A stretch of DNA of 64,000 nt from positions 26,725,393 through 26,789,392 of the forward strand of contig NC_083644.1 in assembly GCF_963576545.1 (NCBI RefSeq), read 5' to 3'. The position numbers and the translations under genes were made by a program. The notes beneath the pieces were generated by a model, which was given only the letters and a program-made list of their open reading frames with translations, was not told the DNA's origin and made no database searches. The stretch is from Limanda limanda. Its lineage: Eukaryota > Chordata > Actinopteri > Pleuronectiformes > Pleuronectidae. Positions within the stretch are counted from its first letter, which is position 1. Each line of letters starts with the position of its first letter. This document shows positions 1 to 13,019 of the stretch, in pieces.

Positions 1-3000
1 TTAAGTAATATCTGAATGTGCTGTAAGATATGTACGCCAGTCTATTTACTATAAGAGCATATTTCTGAATACATTTAGAAAGAGTGAAACAGGTTCTTTG
101 CCATTTAAATGAGGGGAGATAACGATGTCTGAAGCCAGTCAGAGGTCATCGGATGCCAACAGTGTGCATTATTCAGACCACAGAGATGTCAATAAGGAGG
201 CTGTGGCCCTGAATTACTTGCTCTAACCAGGAAATGAAAAGAACGCACCAACACAACAAGGTTACACACAGCCATGCACACAGGCACACACATCGTACTG
301 CCTAACATGTGGACACACAGGTCAGCCCACTTCCAATTACTTTCACTTGACAGAGTGTGTGAATATGGAGAGCCCTGGCAGCATGATGTACAGTGCGCAA
401 CCTCAAGAGAAAATGCAGGTTAAGGAAGAATTAGCCTGACAATATCCCCATGGTAATCTGAATTCACATATGTGGGAATACTAATATAAATGCCAAAGAT
501 CTGGCCTTTGCATGTGCAACGGAAATAAAACAATGCTGGTCCTGCAGCTGACAAACAATTGCTGAGTAAACATGTATGTTTAACATGAACTGTATGTACA
601 GTGTGTCTGTTTTCTGCACGATCAATGGGTAATAACCTGCCCAGGGTAAGAACGCCACACATTAGGAATCTGTGCTGCAGCTCGCAGACAAGGAAATTCG
701 TCATTTCTCATTCGTTCATGCTCTCAAATATATTAACGTAACATTGTTCATGGTGTTGTTGTCTTTTATGATGTAGTTTTGTGCATGCTAGCTAATAGTT
801 ATCAGCATTTCTTTGGTTGGGTGCGACATCTTGATGATGGTTGGTGGACTGTCAAAGCCAAAGGGACAGTGATACAGTGATACAGACTTCTTTCACAGAC
901 ATTGTTATTAAATGTTTTCAGCCAATTAAAGCCATGTTGGGACCAAATCCCTAAAAAACATCAGCAGCATCAAGGGTGTAATTGATCAAGACCTATGCCT
1001 ATAAATAGGAGAGGATGGATGAAAAAATACTACACAGGATAGGCATAAAAGTCTCCGTCACTCTAGTCGGTTCTTGTGTCAAATGCTGAGTCAACCTATT
1101 TCATGGGGTGGATTATAGCCTACTGTGTTTAATTCAAGTATAAACAAAGCAGGCAGTGATGTAATGCTGTTTCATAAGAGGGCACCACTACATTGCGATT
1201 ATGGAGTGGGGCTTTAATCCCTGCAGTGCCGACAAGTGGCTACTGTAAGGACTATCTCGCCGTATGGACAGGCTTCAACTCAGAGTGGTGCTTCCAAAGC
1301 TGCTTATGGAGAGGGAGAGAGGGGCTGAGAGATAAAAAGACATAATGACACTGACAGACAGGGGAAATGAGTCAGAGAGGGATAAACACACACACTGTTT
1401 GATTTGACAGACTTTGCTCAGACCCACGGGGGAGAGTTTCTTCCCTCCCTTAACTTGAAGTGTGGGGTTAAGTGTCCGTCCATGTGCGTGTGTTTGTGTA
1501 AATGATCAAACTTGGGCAACATGAGCATTGGGGGAATTTGAATCTATTCCAGGCTCGACTGTTAAATTAGCATTTACCAAACCACTACTTTAGAAGGCCG
1601 ACCCTATTTATTGATGTAATGGGTACCAGACTACTTATGGATGTTCATGTGGGAGGAAGGTTATTCACACAACTACATCCCATAATATACAGCAAGCTCT
1701 ACAATGTTTTAAAGGTTGAAAACTTTTATTTTTAGTCATTATGATCACTGTATTGCTCTCATTGCAATCATAGTAATTATTTCATTTTCTTTCATATTAG
1801 ATATATTGTATATATCACTTACATTTTATTAGAAGATACTAACCGATGATGAAAACAATTTGAAAAACAAGCTTGCACGCATTATGTCTAATTGTAACTA
1901 CACAATGTTTGTGCTTCATAAAGATTCGTCCAACTCATAAAAATGCATTTTCCTCATAATCATCTATCGTAAAGTAGAGGTAAGGTGTAGAATATCAAGG
2001 TAATTAACCAACAATAGCATTTTAAATTAGTTAGACTTTTGCAATTTTGTGTATAGAGACAACTTGGATGATGTTATCTGGTTAACTTTGGTTGAGACAG
2101 CGACTGGCTGCTCCTGTTTGCTCGTCTCTTTGGACATGTTACAGGATATGCAGTCTCTCAGAGTCCAGATGGCGATGATTGAGTGGACTGCTATGATTTA
2201 GAAACTCTTGCACTGTAGCAATTCAAAGTATACATGGTGAACTATAGCACATGGACTATGTGCCCTTCAGGCGACATGATGTCTGAGGCCTCTAGCATCG
2301 AATGCTAGACCTGTGGTTCCCTGAAACAGAACCCTAACCAAAACAACTCTACATCATATTTGCAGAAAACCATAATCTGTGTGTTAGCTAGTTAGTTTGG
2401 CACCTTTTGCTGGCCAGAAAATATACCAATAATTACACAGCAAGCATCAAACAGGTCAAATTGATTCAAATTTTCGAACATTGTCCGCTTTGGGCAGTGA
2501 TTGGTCAGATCTGTGAAAATGAGAAAGAAGTATGTCCTATTTCTAATCACAATCAGCAATCAGTCTGTGTGTGGGTACAAGTGTGGCTACCGACTGTTAC
2601 AGTAATGATCTCAATACAAGGGTATTCACTGTGTATCCAAATTCACTTTTTAGTTCAACAAAGTAAGGAAAGATTGGAAGGACCAAGAGCTTTGTTCAGA
2701 ATGATTGTACTTAATTATTCTTCGGGGATGTTTTGGGTGAAAGGTACAGTAAAGTGTTCAGACAGCCACCTCCCTTTCCCTTTAGGTTTCAGGGGCAGAT
2801 TACGAATATAATGCTGGGTTTAGGCAAATTGCTTTCTACTGTTTCAAAATAGCAATGTGCCAACAATATACTTGACCACACATCACCAACTCGCCCATGG
2901 ACGCTGAAATGAGAGGAAGTAAAGTTGCGTTTCAATCTAACGCTCAGAATTATAATTCAGTTGTGTTAAACTACATGGGCGCTGAACAGGAAAATGAGAA

Positions 3001-6000
3001 CTGTCATTCTGAAACTAGCAAAGGCCAGTGGGGTATGGCATGGGTGTAAGATAAAGCCCTATGTCTTTTTAGAAAACAAGGTTGCTTTGAAGTGACGGTG
3101 CATGTTGCTGCATGTGATTAAATGTAACCGCATGTAAAGCTTTCCTATAATAAAATGTGCTAATGTCACACACAATGTCCTTTTTATTAGGTACACAAAC
3201 AAGGTTAATGCAGTCTGATGCAAGAGCCATGAAAAAAACTCTATATGTCCAACCCAATTATCGATAAGGGGTTACTCACAAAAACATTTCTCACACTGTT
3301 TAACGTCATCACAAACTCCAGCCTTTCAAACTGACCATGAAGTTGGAATCGAAACCTCTCTAGGATGGTTTCGATATAAACTGCATCCAAAATCTCATTG
3401 AAGGTAGCACTTATTTCTACTCAGCTGAACCTATTAAACTGCCATTGATTGACAATAACAAGAAAAAATGTACTCAAATGAAAAGATGCAACTAGAAGAT
3501 TTTTTAAAAGTTGAGAGCGTTAACAGCTTCTTCTCCAAATAGTGATTAAAAATTGTAAATTTGTACCTTTTAGTCTTTTTGTTTTCTTTCAAGGATAAAC
3601 CATGTTTCATTGTGGGAGCGAGCGCAAAGTGGGACAACACCATCAAAGCCAGAACTACTTAACTAACTATATTGGAGAATGACCAACATGTGCAAATAAG
3701 GAGAGGAAGCAGAGAGTTGAAAGGAGGAGAGAAGGAGAGAAGAGTAAAATGTCCATTACAGCTGTCACCCCATCACTTTTCCTGCCTTTCCATAGAACAC
3801 ATTTAAATAGGGAGCCATATGTGTGCTGGGGGAAGTTGTGGTTGTTACAAATCCTTGTTGGGTAAAACACTTTTGCATTTGGCCAGACTTAAGTGTCGGT
3901 CTCATCCCAAATGAGCTGCAGGGAGCAACGGCCAGAAAGGATAGAAGCAGAGAGAGAGAGAGAGAGGCGTGAATGGAAAACAGCTTAATTGGCCAAAAGA
4001 GGCAACTGCAGTGAAGAAAGAGGGTTTGGTTACTAATTCTGCCTCAGCGCTTATTGCCATTCAATCCAGCTTACTTTGTGGGGAGAGAAGACTAAACTCC
4101 ATGGAGAAAAAAACAAGACTCGTTGTAGACTGCTGAACAGGAAAAGGAGAACAATACCTTGAGAGAGAATTTCAGAGAATATCAAGTACAAAACCCCATC
4201 TATTGTATTCATGTCATATGTGCTTGCCTAATCTTGTCCCATTACTCTTTATTCATTACTGGGATAAAGAACGTGGACCGCAGAGAACTACAACCAATTG
4301 TTCTAACATGATTGTTGTCTGTATAGTGTCAATGGGGTCTTTTTTTTCTCCTTTTAGCCCAGTTAATGAAATCACTTAAAATACTGGCTATTTAAAAGTG
4401 AAGTATACTCTAAAGCTGGTTGGACCTGAGGTCACAGCCCACCTCCCCATCTCGTGTTTCTGATTCGATGACATTCCCAGTGAGGGAGGCATTGCACCAA
4501 TTAGCTTGATGCCAGAAACTTTAAAACGACAAGAAGATGAAGAAGAGGACCTTCCAGGCAGAGGCACTTAAAGGGATCAGGTCTGGGTTACTGTGACACG
4601 CAAATGAGCAATATACAAAAAGCAGCCCCTCAAATGTAACCATTCTCAAGTCATCCCCCGGCAAGACGCCACTGTGGACAGCTGCCCATGCCAATGACTG
4701 GCACTGTACATCTTCCAGGGGGGGAACCAAACAAAAATCACCAATCTAGGAATAGCTGGCTCTTATGGGAGTCTTTGAAGCTTTGTTTTCCTGCATTCTG
4801 AAATGAAGGTCTACATAATTACGAAGAACACATTTATCCTAGTGTAATGAGAGCAAGCTGTTATATACAAAAGTATATGTAATTGCCAGGTTAACCATAT
4901 GCTACACAGTTTTTTTCCACCGTTTTGATATTCTACCTGCTGAAACAGATTCCTTTCAGGCAAAGACTCTATTTGCAGCTCTCTCCAGGGTATAGTGCGG
5001 CAGCGCGACACAGATGTTCAAATGTCCCACTGGACTCTATTCTTACACGCATGCATATCGAAATGGCACAAAAAAAAACTGTTATTGGCAATGGGAAATT
5101 GTCTTGAGAATGGCAATAATTATGGCAACACAATTAACAAACGGGCTCTGTATAAGCCACATCTCAATTTGTCACTGTTAAATCTAAAAGTCAGCCGAGG
5201 CCGAGGATGGCTTCTGCAAACAGTATTTACACCGTCCCATCAAAGTGAGCCTGAGAATATGTGTTAAAGTACACGCGAGCATGAGCCAGAAATAAACTGG
5301 AGTTTAATTAAACAATCATGCAGTGGATCCACACCACCGTGTGATGTTGGTTTTGATAAGCAATTAAACTCGACAAACAGAAATGTTGACGGTTGAAAAA
5401 AGAGCGAGAGTTCAAAATGAGAGGGAAAATGTGTTTGCACATGTTTCCTTTGTTAAACAGAGTAAACAGAAAGAGAATGCACAACTTTGATCACTTGTGC
5501 TTTCTACCTCTCTCGCCGTTTCTGTGACTACAGTACATCTCTCTCTCTCCGCCTCTCCCACCTGTCATATGCTGTGATACAGTGTGTGACAGTACAAACA
5601 CCTCATTCTGTCACTGTCGCCGTGCTAACAGGCTCATTGGACTGCCTTGTTATCCAACTCAAACACTGAGCAAATCCACTGCACATTTCCATAATGTTAT
5701 TGACCGAGTGCCGAGACACAACCCTGCCTGGAAATACACACGCGCGCCTCAGTGTTATTTGCATATCTGTTACCTCAGAAGACCGTGGCCTCTCGACACG
5801 AGGCAAGGAGAGCCAATTTAAAGCTCTCCTGAACATCCAACACCCCGCAACCACCCACACCTGCACACAACCCTAACAAACCAGACTCACAGCGAAAACT
5901 GGAGCAAAGCATTTTGGGAGACAGGAAGTAATGTAATGAAGGCCAACTGTGTCCTTTAGTAGGTTAAGCACACTCACTCGATGTGCGTGATGGATCAGGC

Positions 6001-6494
6001 GTGAAATAGGCTGAAAGGCAAAGTTCAGAAGAAGCCAGTGTGACAGGAATTTCAAACAGGATGTACCTGTCTATCTTTCCAACACGGTGTCGGGCAGCTC
6101 CAGCGGTGTTTAGATTGTAGAGGGAAGATAATAGGATCGTGTCTGACACAGGTGGCAGATTTAGCCGTTGTGACAGTACAAGAGGATTATGCGGCAGAGT
6201 CTGCGGATGTGAGGGGGATCCTGGTGGCTCAGTGAGCTGAGGGTTATACAGGATGAGCACATGGAGCATGATTAAAAACACAGATTACAGTGCACATTTA
6301 TAGTTCAGGTGGGGTTAGTTTCCCGCTTTATAAAATGTGCTACACCTACATTATCTCTCCCCCTGCAGATTTCTATATTCACACAGTTGATAAAAGTTTA
6401 GCCTATGTACTTGGTGAAAAACTTAATTTTAGGGGCTAAATACTCTGCCAAACAAAATCTTTGGCGAATTTGTCTGGCATAGACATATTGCTGA
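1..6494. other. intronic non-coding DNA
   Basis: No gene, RNA or recognisable transposon was found. The region is AT-rich with scattered short CA and GA runs (for example a GA run at 3949-3967). A segment near 3304-3345 resembles a segment near 30279-30312 (shared CAGCCT and GACCATGAAGTTG blocks), suggesting an unclassified interspersed repeat. Open frames such as 2407-2811 and 5603-5866 show no protein family I recognise. Confidence 0.6.
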
Positions 6495-6701
6495 ATTGTG
6501 GGCAGTGTTGGGAAGGATACTTTCAAAACGTATTCCGTTACAGAATACAGAATACATGCCCAAAAATGTAATCTGTAACGTATTCCATTACATTAACTAA
6601 TCTGAGTAACGTATTCTGAATACTTGGAATACTTACGGTTTGTATTGCATTTTTTAAGTGTATGATTGCGGCGTTGTTATAGTCAGTGGAGCAGCAGCAG
6701 T

Positions 6702-6743
6702 TTAAAATCTCTCTCGGCTGATGCGGCGGGCCAGCTGGATGTC
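6702..6743 (-). pseudogene. H3: histone H3 pseudogene, C-terminal tail with stop codon
   Basis: The minus strand encodes DIQLARRISRERF followed by TAA. This corresponds to the end of histone H3, DIQLARRIRGERA plus stop, with one inserted residue and an altered last residue. It is in the same orientation as the larger H3 fragment at 7264-7525 and downstream of it, as expected for one gene copy. About 520 bp of other DNA lies between the two, where only about 20 codons should be. The copy was therefore interrupted by a later insertion or assembled in pieces. Confidence 0.75.
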
Positions 6744-7263
6744 CGGCTCCCATCCACTCCCACCTCAGTGCGGGTTCCACCGGAGGCTGAACCCCCCCCC
6801 CCCCCCCCTGCGCCAAGGCTGCCTCACGTCGTGCAGCGATCGTTTCGTTGAGTCTATTTTAGTTTGAGCTTGACGCGAGCGTATCGCTCCAGGAAACACA
6901 CTGAAAAATGATTTTAAACGATATTGATGACATATTTTATATGATATAAATGATAAAGTATGCATCCCATAGTTTGTATTCCCCTTCTGTTGTCCTGGAG
7001 TTTTAATTTTACCAATTTTACCAATCACATTATTAAATGCCCCCTTCTGACCATCCACTACAGACACACAAGCAGTCATAAAGATAAAAGAGAGAGAGGG
7101 GGGGACTCCCCATTGGCTTGAGTGGAGAATACGTAATTTACCCTCGACACCCGACATTGAACGGAGCTAACAGCGGAGAAGTTCTTGAAGATGGATGACA
7201 TTAAATTATTGATGATATTATTAGCGCTGCCCGGCGCTTCAGCGTCCGGTGTGAACCCGGCGT

Positions 7264-7525
7264 GCCTCGCTGGTCTCCTGCAGAGCCATGACAGCGGAGC
7301 TCTGGGAGCGCAGGTCGGTCTTCTCTCACCAGGCGCTGGAAGGGCAGCTTGCGGATCAGCAGCTCCGTAGATTTCTGGTAGCGACGGAACTCTCTCAGAG
7401 CCTCGGTCCCGGGCCTGTGTCCCGAGCCGGTAGCGGTGAGGCTTCTTCACGCCGCCGGGGGCCCGGGCGCTCTTACGGCAGCCCTGGTCTCCAGCTGCTT
7501 TGGGGGCTTTGCCGGTGGATTTACG
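7264..7525 (-). pseudogene. H3: histone H3 pseudogene fragment, N-terminal and middle part
   Basis: Reading the minus strand across frame shifts gives RKSTGKAPKAAG, then [18 protein letters not shown], then [20 protein letters not shown], then SAVMALQE. This is histone H3 from about residue 8 to about residue 97, in order. Small indels break the frame, for example between the KKPHRYR block and the [10 protein letters not shown] block. The residues SAVMALQE match replication-dependent H3 (H3.3 has SAAIGALQE); those genes are intronless, so this does not show whether DNA or RNA was copied. The N-terminal tail before R8 is replaced by unrelated sequence. The fragment is GC-rich and CpG-rich, unlike its surroundings. 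It lies wholly inside the hAT element, so it is a captured copy and not a functional histone gene. Confidence 0.9.
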
Positions 7526-7713
7526 AGAGAGTGAATAAACTCGTGAAACAGAGAAGTACCGTCATGTAATCCACGGATTTCAACAATGTAACTGTATTCT
7601 GAATACCATCTATTTAATTTGTAACTGTAACGGAATACAGTTACTTATAATTTGTATTCTAAATACGTAACGCCGTTACATGTATTCCGTTACTCCCCAA
7701 CGCTGATTGTGGG

Positions 7714-10700
7714 CGAGTATAAGTCTGCGATTGGCCGCATGTCTCACACTGTATTCCCCTCCAGCTTTCAGACAATTACCATTTTCGAAATCCACTTTGC
7801 TCTGGGAAACTGCAATACCTGCCAGCTGCAACCAACATGCTGAAGATGGTAAGTTGTGATGTACATTTGGATGCTGCACTCACACTGTTGACTTTTCCTG
7901 TTCTTTGTGACACTTTATTTCATGAGGGATTGGTCATTACCAAGAGAGGATGTGCCTCCCGAAAAAACAATCTCTGCCCAGACGTTGCAGGAGTAATCTC
8001 CACCCTACCTGAGACTTAATGAATATCTCTTATCCTGTCACGTACACTGGATATGTGGAATAAAACATTTCATTTCTCATTCAAGAGGATTCTTCAGTTC
8101 GGTTCGCCAGGTCTTGTTTCGCAGGTTTTGAACAGAGTCCCTGCCTCGAGATTTTTTATCTCGCTCCCACATGTCATTATTTTGTGGCTTCATAATGTTA
8201 GATTTACCCTAATGTCGCCATATACCAAATCTGGTAAATACAATCCCCCCCCCTCCCACAAAATAAACAGTGCCTTTCCAGAATGAAACTAAATTGTGGT
8301 TTGGGCTCTACTACACACTTTGCATGTGTTGCACAATGCTGTTCTGTCACCGAACAAACTAGCAAATCAATGACGATGATCACACCATAACATTCCCTAA
8401 ACTAGCTAGCCTGAGCCAAACTCAACAGAGCCGTTTGCCTCCCCACTGTTTTTCTGTCTGCCCAATACAAAATGTATGAAACTTTCTTGCTTTGCCCTTC
8501 TGTGAGCGCCCACTGTTTTACAAATGTTGGGAGTCATTGGAATTTTATCTTTGATTTCCAGCCAGTTTTGTAACACAACTCCGCCGTGACCATTGTGAAC
8601 GTGTCATCATTTGGTATCCGTCACAGAGCTAATCCATTCCTTTCCGCAAGCAGACATTAATAAATCATAAAGAGAAGCTTTCATAAGCTTTAACCTCCAT
8701 GTATAATTCAGCCTGATGCTAATGCTACAGCTGCAGCTCCCATACTCAACTGTTCAGTAGTGTCCCACTAAACAGCCAATTAACTGTAATGAATCCGGCA
8801 TAGTCCAACTCTCAGCAGAAAGTAGAGAGAAAGCACTTTCTCCTGAAAAGTGTGTGAGCTAATTCCTGATGGGAACTCACTAAAAGTTAGTTTTCACCTT
8901 CGAACATAATGGGAGGTCAGACATAGTGTGATAGTCTCACTTCATACTGAATCACTTTACTTTGTGCAGGCTGAGAACTGTGCGGGGTAAATTGTCATCA
9001 GGCCGAAGCAAGTTGTAGTAAAGCCAGACTCGATGAGATGCCTGCTACTGTCCTCATTACTCTGAGATTGTTGCTGCTTGGTTATTACAACTGGAAAAGG
9101 TTGCCAAATCTGTGTGGCAAAACCAGCCCCATGGCCAATCAACACCAGCACCCTAAAACAGCCCGATACCCAGAGCTGGGAGTTAGAGTCGAGCATCAGA
9201 GAGCAAAACAGCAAATGTTGTAAGTGTGTTTGTGCATGTGTGTGGAGGGCTGGCCTTTGTGGGTGTATTTTTTGATTCAGCTTGATATTGATTTGATAAA
9301 TACATTTTTTATTTAAAACATCCAATTGTATTTTTAGATATAATTCATGTACGTTTGCATGCAAAGTTGATCTACCTAACCACCAAACAAAACAAATCCA
9401 AGCCACAGCAACATTTCAAAAGTAGCCTGCATGAAAAATCCCAGACTTGTAAACCCTGCCACTGCAAGAACAGCAGTAGAAAGATAAAAAGACGATTGCA
9501 GGGATGAGGAAGCTGAATGTTATTTCATAAGCGATGTTCAAGCCAGAGACGATCTAACATCCCCCCATTAGATGATGCAAACCAAACTCTCCACTCTCCA
9601 TGCAACACTTTATAATCATAACTTCATAAAAGCTAATGGTGAGTCATAGGATAACATCAAAAGATATATTAATGGAACATAGTTATCTGAGGTCATTCAT
9701 AATAAGACCAGTAAAAAAATAAACAGATTCTGAACCTCACAATTCACGTCAATGCCAGCGTCAAGCGCCAGTTCATGAACCTCTATGTGCTCAGGCAAAG
9801 TTCAAAGCAGTAGATGGGTGCAAAGTGAATTTAATTGTCAGAGACCTTCAAACAACATCAGCCTATTTATCAGCCATTCATCTTTCCTTAACCTTAAGCA
9901 TTATCCCTCAAATGATTCTGTGGTATTCAAGAACTGTGTAATATAAATATTACTACATGGCAATGCAAATATATAATTAACAATCATCTAAACACCGCTT
10001 AGATTTTGAAGATTGTCTCTGCATATCCGCTTGGATTAGCTAGTGACTACTATCGAGCAGCTAGGAACAATGCTGGTGTTTTTCTCCTACGGTTGTAGAA
10101 ATACAAGACCCTTTTGAATGATGGTGCTTACACTAACTGTCGCCGAGGGGCAACTGAACCTTCACGACTTCTTTGCTTAAATGTTTTTCACATGTTTTCT
10201 GTACAATGCTAACTTGTATAAACTAGCATGATCATTTATTATGGTTGTAGATATAGGCAACTAAACTTGTCTGTATTAAGTGTTATGGAAAGTGACTGGT
10301 AACATATTGAAAGACTGAAAGAGTTTTTCATTTTTCAAATGTTTTGAAGTAGCTGGTCTAAAATCAATGTTGATATACTTCAGTTGTATTTTAAAGGATG
10401 CTTTATCAATATATTAATATGTCTACACATTTGTTGGTACACAAGTAGCATACAATCTGCTTGTTACAAACACAGATGGTCTGCTACTGCACTTTTATTA
10501 CAGGCATGAGTTGATCAAATTACTCTGTAGTGAAGTTTTCTTTCATAGTAACATGCAAATCCATCATTATAATGTAAATTCACCAAAGTGCAAGCTCACC
10601 TGGCTTTTAAAGGAAATGGCAGATGCCATTTTGATTGGTTTATTACATATTACACCCAAAACTTACAAATTATTAATTAAACACCACTCTAATGAAGCAT

Positions 10701-10900
10701 GTGACTGTTGCTGCAACTTGTTGTTCCACTGTGAAACAAAAGAAGTGAACTTAGTAACAGATAAATAAAAAAATGTATAAAGTTTATTAATCTTGCACCT
10801 ATTAAAACTCACCGTAAGGTGCCAATGAAAAAAAAAATTGAAATATATGAAACAGTTAAAAAGCAATTTGGCGATCACACATACAGCAGTATGGAGCGAT
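7714..10900. other. intronic non-coding DNA
   Basis: No gene or mobile element was recognised. The 149-codon minus-strand frame at 8957-9406 shows no family and no plausible splice context. The part around 8570-8860 has balanced composition without simple repeats and could be a conserved non-coding element, but that cannot be judged from one sequence. Confidence 0.55.
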
Positions 10901-10979
10901 ATAGCCACATAAATGTTAAAGATGAGAAAAGAGTAAAATCAAGTTAAAAGTTAAAATAGATGAAAGAATAAGAACTCAG

Positions 10980-12000
10980 AATCCGAACTAGGAGAAAGTA
11001 CACCCATAAAAAATGCTTCTTGAAGAGAGATTTAAAAGAGGATAAAGTGTTTGCCGGACGGATCTCCTCAGGGAGGAGGACTGTGGATTGGTGAGTAGAG
11101 CCTTCGCTGAGGACCTCAGGTTACGACCGGGCAAATATGGTGTTAAAGTATCAGAAAAAGCTACAAGTCTAGAACGGCCATAAAAGTTAGCAATAAAATA
11201 ATAAAAATCAAATCAATACTCAAATTTATTGGAAGCTAATGAAGAGAAGCTTAAATCTCTTATTAGATTTGGTGAGGAGTCTGGTTGCTGCATTTTAGAT
11301 GAGTTGTAATTTGTGTCAACTCTCTTGGCCGAGGCAGGTAAAGAGATAATTATTAGAATACTAATGAGAGGAGCTGAGGGCATTAAAGAACATTTTTAGG
11401 TTTGCTCTGGATGAATGATGCTGATCTTTGAAAGTTCCTTGAACTGCAGACTGGACAAATATGTTGAAATACTTATTTAAGGTGAGGTCACTGTCAAAGG
11501 TAGCACCAAGATGTTTATATTTGAACGTAATGTTTTGGGACAGAGAAAAAAGGTGATTCAAGGTGTAGTTATTGACAATGTCTCCACCAATAGTCATTAC
11601 CTCTGTCTTGTCAATATTAAGCAGCGAGAAGTTTTGGGCCAGCCAACATTTATATCAAAATACAGTCACTGAGAACACTGATTTGATCACAGTCAGTGGG
11701 GTAAAAAAGTTGATACAGTTGTCTGTCATCTGCAGATACATGAAAGTTTACATTATGTTTGTGGATGACATGCTCCAGGGGTAACATTTACAATGTGAAC
11801 AGGAGGGGTCAAAGGACAGACCCCTGGGTCATCTTCGCAGAGGATAATCATGACTTCCTGATGGCAACACAAGAAAATTCTGTCTAAGACTGTCTCTGTG
11901 CTCTGGTTTGTCCTGAAACCCGATAGAAAAGTCTTAAAGAATAAATTCCTCTGCTTAACAAAACAAAAGCAATTAGTAGAATAGCAGAGCGGTTTTGCAT
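10980..12000 (-). mobile_element. decayed L2-type LINE fragment, reverse transcriptase and C-terminal region
   Basis: Translating the minus strand across many stops and shifts gives, in order from 12000 downwards: FLSGFRTNQSTETVL near 11910, QGSVL near 11825, a degraded ADDRQLY motif near 11740, NFSLLNIDKTEV near 11620, KYKHLGATFDSDLTLN near 11500 and LPGRNLRSSAKAL near 11115. These match, in the same order, blocks of the intact L2 ORF2 in this window ([61 protein letters not shown]). About 60 bp separate the first two blocks instead of roughly 230, so the fold around the first catalytic aspartate has been deleted. The copy is old and non-functional. It lies in opposite orientation about 1 kb from the intact L2. 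Confidence 0.82.
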
Positions 12001-13012
12001 TTTAGCTTCTTTAACCCCTCAATTAAAAAAAGAAATTTAGTCCTTTAAAATCTCATAGTGCAGGTCAGGTCAGTTAAATGGCTTTCCACTTTTGCTTCAC
12101 TCTATGACAGTCACTCCATAGGACATGTATACTGTCTGTTATCCATTGGAGGGAGCAATATGGTCTAATACTTGGAAACAGGTATTATTAAAAATAGGAA
12201 AAAAATGATTTTGGTCAAGGTTGACTGAGGAAAGAGGAGCATCTAGTAAATTTAATGAAGAGGAATAATTAAAACCGTGGGAGTATTTGTTATGGTAATT
12301 TTAACTGTCTGCTATACCTTGTATGTAATGTGTTTCTACTCCATGAACTTTTCCTTTACCTTTTTTGCATGAACTTTCCTCGACCTTGAGAAACAAAGAT
12401 GCTGAACAGAACTGGCACTGATCCATTACTGACTGTGCAAATGGGTGTACTGATTGGGTGGACGGAAGAATCATTGATGAAAGTGTTTCCTCTGTCTGAC
12501 GATAGTTGTATGATCAGAATATCATAAAAATCCGAAGGAGTTAACTCCTCTTGGTCAGACTTCAGCATCACATTGTCTTGTTGAGAACTTTGTCCTAGGA
12601 ATTCAGATAGATTATCGATTATATTCATAGATATACTCTTTTATTAATTTCTCTGTTGTATTTGCTGCTTAAATATATTTGATCTTATAATTATTATTTG
12701 ATTTCCCTCACCAAGAATTGCCACCACCCAATACAGGGTAGGACTTATCTTTTAAAAGCCATTTTTTTTGGACCAAAGATGTAAACATTTTTGGACCAAA
12801 GATGTGAAAATTGTTAGCATTTGTGGTCAGACACAAACATCCTTACATAAGCTATATTTAACTTAAATCCCATGTGAGTACACAACATCAAGGTTGTGGC
12901 CCGTGTTGCATGTAGGCCCTGTCAAAGTCCTGGTTAAGTTAAAAAAAATCTGATGCTAAAACGTTATCTGGACAGCAGACATGTATGTTAAAATTTGCAA
13001 ATATCAGAACTC
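12001..13012. other. intronic non-coding DNA between two L2 copies
   Basis: No gene was recognised. The minus-strand frame 12356-12628 has no family I know; it could be further upstream remains of the antisense L2, but no motif supports this. A short tandem duplication is listed separately. Confidence 0.5.
12766..12810. repeat. short tandem duplication, period about 23 bp, two copies
   Basis: The block TTTTGGACCAAAGATGT occurs twice in direct orientation, starting near 12766 and 12789. The copies are nearly identical. It looks like a local slippage duplication with no evident function. Confidence 0.8.
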
Positions 13013-13019
13013 ATAATTT

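Larger units (their letters stand above)
6495..7713. mobile_element. hAT-type non-autonomous DNA transposon carrying a histone H3 copy
   Basis: The element proper is 6503-7705 (1,203 bp). It is flanked by a perfect 8-bp target-site duplication, ATTGTGGG, at 6495-6502 and 7706-7713. The termini are inverted: the left end starts CAGTGTTGGG and the right end, reverse-complemented, starts CAGCGTTGGG. Both sub-terminal regions are rich in copies of GTATTC and CGTTAC, as in the abundant teleost CAGTGTTGGG hAT family. An 8-bp duplication with a CAG terminus is diagnostic of hAT elements. There is no transposase frame, so it would depend on a transposase supplied in trans. Internally it holds a degenerate histone H3 copy on the minus strand (7264-7525 and 6702-6743), a run of 17 Cs at 6792-6808, and about 500 bp of AT-richer DNA between the two histone parts. 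Confidence 0.88.

Noticed and set aside
2407..2811. 134-codon plus-strand open frame
   Set aside because: No recognisable family or motif, no plausible splice sites, and composition like the surrounding intron.
7264..7525. Functional histone H3 gene
   Set aside because: Several frame shifts, missing N-terminal tail, interrupted C-terminus and location inside a transposon.
8570..8860. Conserved non-coding enhancer
   Set aside because: Suggested only by balanced, repeat-free composition; conservation cannot be assessed from one sequence.
8957..9406. 149-codon minus-strand open frame
   Set aside because: Low-complexity His/Gln-rich peptide from CA-rich DNA and ordinary intron; no domain recognised.
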